Shown here one piece after another: positions 1 through 5,130 of a DNA stretch of 14,045 nucleotides. This DNA is from Candidatus Levybacteria bacterium RIFCSPLOWO2_12_FULL_37_14 (GTDB taxonomy: Bacteria; Patescibacteriota; Microgenomatia; Levybacterales; UBA12049): the NCBI GenBank assembly GCA_001782645.1, contig MFPH01000058.1, positions 1 through 14,045 of the forward strand. The letters run 5' to 3'. Every line of letters starts with the position of its first letter. The first letter of the stretch is position 1. The notes beneath the pieces are model-generated. The model was not told the origin of the DNA. It saw nothing but the letters and a program-made list of their open reading frames with translations, and ran no database searches. The position numbers were made by a program, and so were the translations under genes.

Positions 1-966
1 TATTTCATTATATCTTCCATCCCTCTCTGTTAAAGAGAATTGGGAAAAAGGTTCTGATCCTGCTTGAAGAAGAAAAGGAGTGACTGCAGCAATATTCTTA
101 TCCAACCATACATATTGAAACGCATATCTAAAATATGCTGCAATTTGACTTTCGGGCAATGCCTCCTTGGACCAACCTGTTTCTGTAATAAAAACAGGAA
201 GGTTTTTACTGCTTAATTTGTAAGCTAAATTTTTCTCAAAATTAAAACTATAAATACTCTGACTGGTTAAGATGTATGGCATCTGCTTAAATCCCGGATT
301 TGGATACGAATGACTCCCAAGCCCATCTATCAAACCAAAAACTCCGGGCACAGCATTATTCATTGCTATCATGTAATCATATTCATTCATAAACTTTCCG
401 TCAGCATTTGGAGCAGCATTATCAAGTCCGGATGAGATTATAAAAAAATCGGAACTTAAAGACTTGAAGATTTCAGTCGCATACTTTAAAATCTCCGCAT
501 ATTCTTTCGGATTTGGGCTTCCTCCCCACTCATCACCCCTATTAACTTCGTTAAAAACCACGATATATTTGTTTTTCACAGGCCAATCAAGCGAATTTAA
601 AAAATTTGCAAAGTCCAGTATGTCTTCTTCGCTTGGTTTTCCCCAAACACTCGTATTGAAATAATCTCCTGCTGTCGCAAGCCTAATAATTGGAATCAAA
701 TGAAGTTTATTTGCGTTATTCATGAACTCTTGCCATTTTTCTATATTTCTGTCTCCGCTTTGTATGGGAATTGTCACATATCCCCAATCTCCGCCACTTG
801 AATTAATAAGTTCCGAAGCTTTATTCAATTCTTCAGGAAATAGGATATGAACTCCCATTTTATTATTTGGCAAAGATAAAGGATCTTCTATGGCAAACAA
901 AGCTTTAGGAAGCAAAAACAATAAACAAAAAAATACAGTTAGAAATATAAGCAAAAAACGTTTCAT
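1..966 (-). CDS. Secreted glycoside hydrolase-like TIM-barrel protein (3' end outside window)
   Basis: Open from an ATG at 966 to the window edge: 322 codons without a stop, so the C-terminus is missing. Residues 1-25 form a signal peptide (Lys-Arg, then a long Leu/Phe stretch ending near ALFA), so the product is exported. The rest reads like a clan GH-A (beta/alpha)8 hydrolase. A strand ending in Asn-Glu at 139-140 (VVFNEVNRG) fits the acid/base residue, and FITETGW at 259-265 places Glu262 as the nucleophile, the usual spacing of about 120 residues. HSYPNPG at 219-225 fits another active-site loop. Substrate and GH family cannot be told; GH5-, GH39- or GH53-like folds are all possible. A TATAAT box sits 9 nt before the ATG, giving its own leaderless promoter behind the MFS gene. 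The two catalytic Glu assignments are inferred from motif context. Confidence 0.75.
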   Translation of the reverse strand, partial: MKRFLLIFLTVFFCLLFLLPKALFAIEDPLSLPNNKMGVHILFPEELNKASELINSSGGDWGYVTIPIQSGDRNIEKWQEFMNNANKLHLIPIIRLATAGDYFNTSVWGKPSEEDILDFANFLNSLDWPVKNKYIVVFNEVNRGDEWGGSPNPKEYAEILKYATEIFKSLSSDFFIISSGLDNAAPNADGKFMNEYDYMIAMNNAVPGVFGLIDGLGSHSYPNPGFKQMPYILTSQSIYSFNFEKNLAYKLSSKNLPVFITETGWSKEALPESQIAAYFRYAFQYVWLDKNIAAVTPFLLQAGSEPFSQFSLTERDGRYNEI

Positions 967-975
967 GGAGACTAT

Positions 976-981
976 ATTATA
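976..981 (-). promoter_or_regulatory. -10 box of the glycoside hydrolase-like gene
   Basis: A perfect TATAAT on the minus strand is separated from the ATG at 966 by 9 nt. No good -35 is visible; the 17-nt position (999-1004) reads TAATTT and overlaps the stop codon of the upstream MFS gene. The expected transcription start falls at or within about 2 nt of the ATG, so the mRNA would be leaderless. Confidence 0.55.
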
Positions 982-1001
982 CACCCTATGCTTGATATAA
1001 A

Positions 1002-2234
1002 TTATTTTTCACCGGTGTACCTTCGGAGAACGGGAATTTTGAGAGCAACCACTCCGACAACTGCTATTGTTGCAATTCCGCCAACAACAACCGACAATGG
1101 AGCTCCAATCATGGCAGCGAGCATTCCCGCTTCAAATTCCCCAAGCTGTGGACCTCCCATAAAAAATATCATATTTACAGAAGTCATCCTTCCCCTAATA
1201 TAATCGGGCGTTGTCAGCTGGCGGATGGTATTTCTTATTATCGTACTAACACTGTCTCCAACCCCGACAAAGAAAAGAGCGAAAAACGAAATTATAAACA
1301 TCTTGGAGAGTCCAAATACAACCGTTGCTAATCCGTATATAAAAACCGCTATTAAAAGCGTTTTCCCCTGATTCTTTATGACTCCCAAATGGGCGAGAAT
1401 GTAACCCGATAATACGGCGCCGATTGACTCTGCCGCATATAATAATCCGTAGCCTTTTGAGCCTACATTAAGCACATTCACTGCGAAAATCGGCAAAAGC
1501 GACGTGGCCGAAGCAAAAAATGTACTAAAAAAATCCAAAATCATTGTTGACCAAATAATTGGTTTCGATTTTACGAAAGATAGTCCTTCCAAAATAGCTT
1601 TGAAAGAGATTTTCGACGGTTCGCCTTCAACTTCACCGGAAGTTTTCATTAAAACTAAAGCGACAATTACTCCGATAAAAGAAACCGCATTTATGAAATA
1701 AACAAATGCCACTCCGAACTGTCCGATAATTATTCCGGCAAACGTAGGTCCCACAATCATCGCAGTCCGCCACATAATCGAATTAAGACTCATGGCGTTG
1801 GTTAAATGATCTTTATGCACAAGGCTTGGGATAATGGCCTGTCTGGGCGGAGAATCAAAGGCAATAGCAATAGATGAAATAGCCGTAATAATATAAATAA
1901 TTAAAGGAGTAGCAATATTAAGAAGTGTGGCGAATGCCAAAAATACGGAAACGGACATCAGAACAATTTGAGTAATAAAAAGAATTGTTTTGCGATTACG
2001 CGCGTCAGCCACAGCGCCACCTATTAAAGAGAAGAACGCTATGGGAATAAATCTGGAAAGTCCAATTAAGCCAAGTGAAACTGCGGAGTGAGTAAGTATA
2101 AATATATGCCAGTTAATTGCGGCAAATTGCATTTGAGAGCCAATATTGGATATCAAAAGCCCAATCCACAGAAGTCTGAAATCTCTGTATCTTAATGCAG
2201 CAAATCTTTCAGATTTAACGTCAATTTTATTCAC
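1002..2234 (-). CDS. MFS transporter, drug/siderophore exporter-like
   Basis: A 410-residue polytopic inner-membrane protein, full length for a 12-helix major facilitator. The N-terminal RYRDFRLLWIGLLISNIGSQM region is typical of the MFS_3/EntS-like exporter group. The family's cytoplasmic loop motif lies at about 72-83 (GGAVADARNRK). The second half repeats the fold, with a long hydrophobic tail ending near residue 405. By family it would drive proton-coupled export of a small molecule; the substrate cannot be read from sequence. The start is a GTG at 2234, chosen because a TATACT box with a TGC extension ends 9 nt upstream and no Shine-Dalgarno is present. The neighbours (hydrolase downstream, decayed genes upstream) give no functional hint, and each gene appears to have its own promoter. 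Confidence 0.88.
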   Translation of the reverse strand: MNKIDVKSERFAALRYRDFRLLWIGLLISNIGSQMQFAAINWHIFILTHSAVSLGLIGLSRFIPIAFFSLIGGAVADARNRKTILFITQIVLMSVSVFLAFATLLNIATPLIIYIITAISSIAIAFDSPPRQAIIPSLVHKDHLTNAMSLNSIMWRTAMIVGPTFAGIIIGQFGVAFVYFINAVSFIGVIVALVLMKTSGEVEGEPSKISFKAILEGLSFVKSKPIIWSTMILDFFSTFFASATSLLPIFAVNVLNVGSKGYGLLYAAESIGAVLSGYILAHLGVIKNQGKTLLIAVFIYGLATVVFGLSKMFIISFFALFFVGVGDSVSTIIRNTIRQLTTPDYIRGRMTSVNMIFFMGGPQLGEFEAGMLAAMIGAPLSVVVGGIATIAVVGVVALKIPVLRRYTGEK

Positions 2235-2243
2235 CGAATGATA

Positions 2244-2249
2244 AGTATA
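2244..2249 (-). promoter_or_regulatory. Extended -10 of the MFS gene
   Basis: TATACT on the minus strand preceded by TGC (an extended -10) lies 9 nt before the GTG start. The -35 position is not recognisable. It implies a leaderless transcript starting on GTG. Confidence 0.55.
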
Positions 2250-2291
2250 GCAGAATAATTGAATATTTAATGATGTTAGGTGGTGAGATTC

Positions 2292-2513
2292 CTATGTAGA
2301 TCTAATTTTTTTCAAATCCTCATGGGAAATTCTTGCAACTAAACTTTCAGCAATTTTTCCGGACGATTCAATCCAATCTTTTGGACTACAAGGAATTCCA
2401 TTTATCCAGGCTGTATCTATCACCATTGATTCTTTCCAAAGAAACTTTTTAACTATTAGCGGTGACCAAGTCAGCTCATTTGAATCCCTATACGTATAGT
2501 AAACCAGTTGCAG
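2292..2513 (-). pseudogene. 5'-truncated reading frame of unknown family
   Basis: The minus strand stays open and protein-like for about 70 codons up to a TAG at 2292-2294. It reads in part VYYTYRDSNELTWSPLI, then WINGIPCSPKDWIE and SHEDLKKIRST. No start codon with a promoter or ribosome site precedes it; upstream the frame runs into the antisense of another decayed gene. The only internal ATG leaves a short C-terminal piece. The amino-acid composition looks real (Trp-rich, amphipathic end) but I do not recognise the family. It is best read as the C-terminal remnant of a gene whose 5' part was lost at the junction near 2510. The left boundary is firm; the right one is approximate. Confidence 0.4.
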
Positions 2514-2639
2514 TATTTTTATGGAGAGGATTGGGAAAAGGATATTGATGATCCGGACTTGGAAAATAAAGAAGATTGATATAACAATCTAATCATCAGT
2601 TCGAATCCCAAGAGGATTCTTGGTTATAAGTTGTTATAG
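2508..2639 (+). pseudogene. Nonsense-mutated fragment, paralogue of the 84-aa protein at 4792-5046
   Basis: The plus strand reads LQYFYGEDWEKD, DPDLENKED, a TGA, then YNNLIISSNPKRILGYKLL and a TAG at 2637-2639. The intact minus-strand gene at 4792-5046 has HFYGEDWDKD, DLENEEGWYSNLITSSNP and GVLGYVL in the same order. The in-frame TGA aligns with the Trp codon of the intact copy, so one TGG-to-TGA change explains it. The N-terminal half (the KYYPDLSDEDLKK part) is missing: sequence before about 2508 shows no match on this strand. The end overlaps the 3' end of the GIY-YIG pseudogene on the other strand. This is a truncated, dead duplicate. Confidence 0.7.
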
Positions 2640-2899
2640 CCAAGTTTCACCAGTGTTCTTTTTAGTGCTTCCTTGAGTTGGTTTCTCCCAAAACCACTTT
2701 TTAGAAAAACTTCTCTTGCTTTAGCATCTGCTTTATCAATGAAATATTCATAATGAATAAGTTTAAGCGGTCTCCTATCTTTAGTTGATCTAACTTTTCC
2801 TTTGGCATGTTCTGACAATCTATTCTTTAAATCAGAAGTGAATCCAATCTAGAATCTTTTATCTTTTAAACTAAGAAGAACGTAAATGTAATAATGCAT
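2624..2899 (-). pseudogene. GIY-YIG endonuclease, disrupted by an amber codon
   Basis: Read from the ATG at 2899 the frame gives MHYYIYVLLSLKDKRF, then TAG (2849-2851), then IGFTSDLKNRLSEHAKG and on to a TAA at 2624-2626: 91 sense positions, the usual size of the single-domain UPF0213/UvrC-like GIY-YIG proteins. The TAG falls where the Tyr of the YIG motif belongs (family pattern KRFYIGFT), so a TAT/TAC-to-TAG change is the simplest explanation. The remaining domain is well kept: the HAKGKV loop, LIHYEYF, AREVFLKSGFGRNQLK. An ATG after the stop could still make a 64-residue C-terminal piece lacking the catalytic tyrosines. The family cuts DNA in repair or mobile-element contexts; this copy should be inactive unless the stop is suppressed or is a sequencing error. 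Confidence 0.8.
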
Positions 2900-2953
2900 T
2901 TTTAAAGAAGTCTAACATCTTAAGATTATATATAAAATAAAGGGTAAGTCAGA

Positions 2954-2994
2954 CTTGCCTATTCCTCGCAAGCTCTCAACCGAGTTTGACTCGG
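2954..2994 (-). other. Two short hairpins downstream of tRNA-Glu
   Basis: Directly after the tRNA-Glu 3' end the transcript can form CCGAG-TCAAA-CTCGG (2994-2980), then CTTGC...GCAAG (2972-2954). Neither is followed by a clear U-run, so these are possible 3'-end processing or stability structures more than a classical terminator. Confidence 0.4.
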
Positions 2995-2995
2995 G

Positions 2996-3069
2996 TGACG
3001 CCAGAGGGATTCGAACCCTCGATTAATGGGCTGAAAACCCACTGTCCTAGGCCGCTAGACGATGGCGCC
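2996..3069 (-). tRNA. tRNA-Glu (TTC)
   Basis: The minus strand folds as a complete tRNA. The 7-bp acceptor is GGCGCCA with TGGCGTC (one G-U pair). The D arm GTCTAGCGGCCTAGGAC is typical of tRNA-Glu. The anticodon stem is GTGGG/CCCAT with loop TTTTCAG, giving anticodon TTC. The T arm is GAGGG-TTCGAAT-CCCTC. The discriminator is A and CCA is not encoded, so a CCA-adding enzyme is needed. Confidence 0.95.
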
Positions 3070-3078
3070 AATACTACA

Positions 3079-3107
3079 ATTATATCAATTTTCCTTAAAA
3101 AACCCAA
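3079..3107 (-). promoter_or_regulatory. Promoter of tRNA-Glu
   Basis: TTGGGT (3107-3102), a 17-nt spacer, then TATAAT (3084-3079) with a TGA extension. The -10 ends 9 nt before the mature tRNA 5' end, so the 5' leader to be trimmed would be very short. Confidence 0.65.
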
Positions 3108-3130
3108 CACTCACTTAAGAGCCTTAGGTA

Positions 3131-3152
3131 ATAAACTTAATTTTAAGTTTAT
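3131..3152 (-). repeat. Perfect AT-rich inverted repeat over the channel stop codon
   Basis: ATAAACTTAA and TTAAGTTTAT (10-bp arms, 2-nt centre) overlap the TAA stop of the membrane-protein gene. The stem is AT-only and is not followed by a long U-run on the minus strand, so it may be a weak transcription end between this gene and tRNA-Glu, or a protein-binding dyad. Confidence 0.35.
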
Positions 3153-3811
3153 TTTAATTTTTTGCGTAGTTCTTCGACAGCGTCTCTTGCGCTATTCTGT
3201 CCTCCAAGACCAAAAGCAATACCCCCGGCAATAGCGAGCATTACAACGAAACCGGTAAATAATATTCTGATTAAATCCGTAGCAACACCTAATTGATTAA
3301 GTACTGCCAGAATTACAAATACATTTACTGCCCAACGGGCAACAGATGCAATGCCGTTTGCCGTGCTCGAAGATACTCCTTTTACGGATGCCAAAATCAG
3401 ATCGTGAGCAAGACTTCCTAACACAAATCCGACAACAGCGATGATAGCCGCAACAAAAACATTTGGTAAGTATAGTAAGAATTCATTAAGAATAGTTACT
3501 ACTCTGGGCAATCCCCAAATGTCTGTTGTTGGAAGCAGGAAAATGATAATTACGAACCATCTGACAATTTCGGAAAATATGTTAGACCACACAAATTCCT
3601 GCTTTGCTTCGGGCACACCGTATTTTCTTAATAAGCTTTCTATCTTAAGTGCTTTGAAAATTCCTAAAACTACCTGTTTAAGAATGGAAGCAATAATTAT
3701 GCCTATAAGAAGAACTATTGTGCCGGCAATGATTTTTGGCAAATAACTGACAACTACAGCAAGACCGTTGTTAAGAGAAGCAAGGAGTGTCTGACCAATA
3801 TCTTGCGCCAT
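3149..3811 (-). CDS. Conserved TM-helix membrane protein (small mechanosensitive-channel-like)
   Basis: 220 residues with about five hydrophobic segments (roughly 18-42, 82-96, 112-135, 156-172 and 182-203) and a short basic C-terminal tail. The closing stretch AIAGGIAFGLGGQNSARDAVEELRKKL and the repeated 'LPK-I-G-IVLLIGIIIA' helix match the conserved TM-helix repeat proteins annotated as MscS-related. Such proteins lie in the cytoplasmic membrane and are thought to help release osmotic pressure, though the beta domain of true MscS is absent. The ATG at 3811 is chosen over the in-frame ATG at 3853 because a consensus Shine-Dalgarno AAGGAGGTGA sits 8 nt before it. Its promoter shares a -35 region with the divergent tRNA-Lys, and a palindromic repeat fills most of its 5' leader. 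Confidence 0.85.
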   Translation of the reverse strand: MAQDIGQTLLASLNNGLAVVVSYLPKIIAGTIVLLIGIIIASILKQVVLGIFKALKIESLLRKYGVPEAKQEFVWSNIFSEIVRWFVIIIFLLPTTDIWGLPRVVTILNEFLLYLPNVFVAAIIAVVGFVLGSLAHDLILASVKGVSSSTANGIASVARWAVNVFVILAVLNQLGVATDLIRILFTGFVVMLAIAGGIAFGLGGQNSARDAVEELRKKLK

Positions 3812-3820
3812 ATACGTTTT

Positions 3821-3829
3821 CACCTCCTT
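3821..3829 (-). promoter_or_regulatory. Strong ribosome binding site of the channel gene
   Basis: AAGGAGGTG on the minus strand, a full complement to the 16S tail, lies at proper distance from the ATG at 3811 and excludes the upstream ATG at 3853 as the main start. It contrasts with the apparently leaderless neighbours. Confidence 0.8.
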
Positions 3830-3833
3830 TTTA

Positions 3834-3888
3834 CCCGCCGACTTGTCCGCCAAAGCTTCAGCGACGGTGGAAACTTTAGTGAAGGCGG
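3834..3888. repeat. Palindromic GC-rich repeat unit (REP-like)
   Basis: A 55-nt GC-rich stretch bounded by CCCGCC and GGCGGG contains two imperfect copies of a TCxCTxAAGxTT core (CTTCACTAAAGTTT and GTCGCTGAAGCTTT on the minus strand) and an internal GGCGGAC. Its base composition differs sharply from its AT-rich surroundings. Repeats of the form 'CCGCC-TTCGCTAAAGC-TTGGCGG' are a common dispersed element in such genomes as I recall them; only one copy is in this window, so dispersal is not shown here. Confidence 0.5.
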
Positions 3889-3900
3889 GCCCACCACTCG

Positions 3901-3929
3901 AGTTTATTTAGTTTTACTTCCCTTGTCAA
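3901..3929 (-). promoter_or_regulatory. Promoter of the channel gene
   Basis: A perfect TTGACA (3929-3924), a 17-nt spacer and TAAACT (3906-3901). It predicts a leader of about 80 nt that contains the palindromic repeat and the Shine-Dalgarno. The -35 overlaps the -35 of the opposite-facing tRNA-Lys promoter. Confidence 0.6.
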
Positions 3930-3951
3930 TAGATTTGAGTATTGTTATAAT
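3923..3951 (+). promoter_or_regulatory. Promoter of tRNA-Lys
   Basis: TTGTCA (3923-3928), a 17-nt spacer and TATAAT (3946-3951) with a TGT extension. Transcription would start about 30 nt before the tRNA. Confidence 0.75.
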
Positions 3952-3987
3952 AAAAGTCTGCAAGTAATTGAATTCTGCTTTGCAGAA

Positions 3988-4059
3988 GGGTCGGTAGCTC
4001 AGTGGTAGAGCAGGAGCCTTTTAAGCTCTTGGTCCTGGGTTCGAATCCCAGCCGGCTCA
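3988..4059 (+). tRNA. tRNA-Lys (TTT)
   Basis: A full cloverleaf. The acceptor is GGGTCGG with CCGGCTC (G-U pairs allowed), and the D arm GCTC-AGTGGTA-GAGC is standard. The anticodon stem GGAGC/GCTCT carries the loop CTTTTAA, giving anticodon TTT. The T arm is CTGGG-TTCGAAT-CCCAG, the discriminator is A, and CCA is not encoded (the next bases are CTA). Its 3' end is partly repeated at 7685-7700, which makes it a candidate insertion target. Confidence 0.95.
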
Positions 4060-4073
4060 CTAAGTTTAAGGGG

Positions 4074-4598
4074 CTAAATATTTTTAACCCAGGTTCTAGA
4101 ATTTTCGCCCGCTGGATTAAAGCCTACTTTTGCCCAGAAGCCTTCAGAAGCAGCCATTACATGCGTCGCTCTAATTTCCTTAATTTGATACTCTTTCACT
4201 TTAGGTTCTACTCTTTCCATCCATAGCTTTCTACCTAAACCACTGCCCTGCAGATCATGCTCAATTTCAAAGGAGTCACATACCATTATCTTTCTTCCTT
4301 CAAAATTTTCCACTCCAAGCGTAGCTTTGCCTGCCTCATCTGTTATTTCATATTCTTCCTCATTTTCGCCGTCCATATATGTTACCACTTCTCCTACCCT
4401 AGACAAATCTGTTCTTTTCCATTCCATAATTCCTCCGTCTCTCAGTGTCCTATTCAGAAAAGGCTCAAAGATTTCCCTTAGGGTAACAGATCTTTCTGAA
4501 GAATCGCCATATTCCAATGTAATCGTTTTTTCGGGATTATCAATTTTCTCATGCAGAGAACTGCCGTCTTCAAATTTCGAACCTGCTTCATCAGTCAT
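4074..4598 (-). CDS. GNAT-family N-acetyltransferase
   Basis: 174 residues. The C-terminal half carries the acetyl-CoA-binding motif A of GNAT enzymes, IEHDLQGSGLGRKLW at about 112-126 (Q-x-x-G-x-G), and the later motif B SEGFWAKVGF at 151-160, which packs near the cofactor thiol. The N-terminal 80 residues are acidic (Asp/Glu-rich) and not recognised; the acceptor could be a small molecule or a protein N-terminus or lysine. The start at 4598 is preferred over the in-frame ATG at 4637 because TATAAT ends 10 nt upstream of it, with TTGCAT 17 nt further. The gene converges on tRNA-Lys, with a gap of only 14 bp between the tRNA end and the stop codon, the position usually taken by cargo of tRNA-inserted elements. 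Confidence 0.8.
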   Translation of the reverse strand: MTDEAGSKFEDGSSLHEKIDNPEKTITLEYGDSSERSVTLREIFEPFLNRTLRDGGIMEWKRTDLSRVGEVVTYMDGENEEEYEITDEAGKATLGVENFEGRKIMVCDSFEIEHDLQGSGLGRKLWMERVEPKVKEYQIKEIRATHVMAASEGFWAKVGFNPAGENSRTWVKNI

Positions 4599-4608
4599 AA
4601 TTTCTATT

Positions 4609-4637
4609 ATTATATTTATTTCAGTAATCAAATGCAA
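4609..4637 (-). promoter_or_regulatory. Promoter of the GNAT gene
   Basis: TTGCAT, a 17-nt spacer and TATAAT (4614-4609), 10 nt before the ATG at 4598; AATAAT 3 nt downstream is an alternative -10. It predicts a leaderless or nearly leaderless mRNA. Confidence 0.5.
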
Positions 4638-4698
4638 ATAATAATGTCAACAACTTTTACTTCAAAGTGAAGCGTTATGAAATATATTCTCTTAATTT

Positions 4699-4753
4699 TT
4701 GATAAACCTGTTGGTATTCTTGTATAATTGGTTCGAAGTCCGAGATTTCGGGC
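4699..4753 (+). promoter_or_regulatory. Orphan promoter and hairpin between convergent/tandem genes
   Basis: TTGATA (4699-4704), an 18-nt spacer and TATAAT (4723-4728) point rightwards into no gene. Just after the expected start comes a hairpin, GTCCGA-GATT-TCGGGC (4738-4753), then CTCACCCA, which resembles a tRNA acceptor end. It could make a small RNA, or it may be a leftover promoter of a deleted tRNA gene. A related sequence lies at 8863-8885. Confidence 0.4.
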
Positions 4754-4778
4754 TCACCCAATGATATTTGTGTTTTTA

Positions 4779-4793
4779 GAGGCTTTTAGCCTC
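4779..4793. repeat. Hairpin at the 3' end of the 84-aa protein gene
   Basis: GAGGCT-TTT-AGCCTC, a 6-bp perfect stem overlapping the TGA stop of the minus-strand gene. Neither side carries a proper T-run after the stem, so terminator function is uncertain. Confidence 0.4.
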
Positions 4794-5046
4794 AAAAGAT
4801 TTTGGGAAATTCTTCAAAATTAAGCACATAACCCAGAACCCCGTTAGGATTCGAACTAGTGATTAGATTGCTGTACCAACCTTCTTCATTTTCCAAATCC
4901 AATCCTTCACTATCCTTATCCCAATCTTCTCCATAAAAGTGTTGCATTAACCCACAACATAATTCATAAACAAATGTTTGTATTTTCTTCAAATCCTCAT
5001 CTGATAAATCAGGATAATATTTTCTTATTACATCTATAGGCAACAT
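4792..5046 (-). CDS. Small conserved hypothetical protein (KYYPDLSDEDLKK type)
   Basis: 84 residues, acidic, with a predicted amphipathic helix pair: RKYYPDLSDEDLKKIQTFVYELCCGLMQHF at 8-37, then a Trp/Asp-rich middle (GEDWDKD, EEGWYSN) and a SSNPNGVLGYVL segment. Small proteins starting with a 'YYP-L-(S/T)DEE/DL-KI' helix are, as I recall, frequent in CPR genomes near mobile genes, but no function is known to me. It is real: a consensus Shine-Dalgarno (GGAGGTGA, 5063-5056) precedes the ATG, and a decayed homologue lies at 2508-2639 with conserved protein sequence. It stands back to back with the 392-residue unknown gene; the 84-nt gap holds both start regions. A role as antitoxin or partner protein is possible but unsupported. 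Confidence 0.75.
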   Translation of the reverse strand: MLPIDVIRKYYPDLSDEDLKKIQTFVYELCCGLMQHFYGEDWDKDSEGLDLENEEGWYSNLITSSNPNGVLGYVLNFEEFPKIF

Positions 5047-5055
5047 CTATTTTAG

Positions 5056-5063
5056 TCACCTCC
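5056..5063 (-). promoter_or_regulatory. Ribosome binding site of the 84-aa protein gene
   Basis: GGAGGTGA on the minus strand, 9 nt before the ATG at 5046; one of only two consensus Shine-Dalgarno sites seen in the window. Confidence 0.75.
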
Positions 5064-5091
5064 GTTTCAATAATAATTAAGCCAAATCAAA

Positions 5092-5121
5092 TTGAAAAGC
5101 AACCCATAGTTATGGTATACT
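5092..5121 (+). promoter_or_regulatory. Promoter of the 392-aa unknown gene
   Basis: TTGAAA (5092-5097), an 18-nt spacer and TATACT (5116-5121) with a TGG extension. The -10 ends 9 nt before the ATG at 5131, which predicts a leaderless transcript. Confidence 0.7.
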
Positions 5122-5130
5122 CACATAGTT

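Noticed and set aside
988..1203. Plus-strand open frame of 71 codons
   Set aside because: It is antisense to the MFS gene; the same applies to 1504-1701. No start signals, low-complexity composition.
2577..2579. UGA recoding (as in some CPR lineages) to explain the in-frame TGA
   Set aside because: purC and the 84-aa gene end in TGA, the TGA aligns with Trp and not Gly, and the copy is truncated anyway. A pseudogene is simpler.
2986..3234. Plus-strand frame MTRVTPEGFEPSINGLKTHC...
   Set aside because: It crosses tRNA-Glu in antisense and the end of the channel gene; the 'PEGFEPSIN' pattern is a well-known false translation of tRNA genes.
4002..4226. Plus-strand frame of 74 codons
   Set aside because: It starts inside tRNA-Lys and continues antisense to the GNAT gene.
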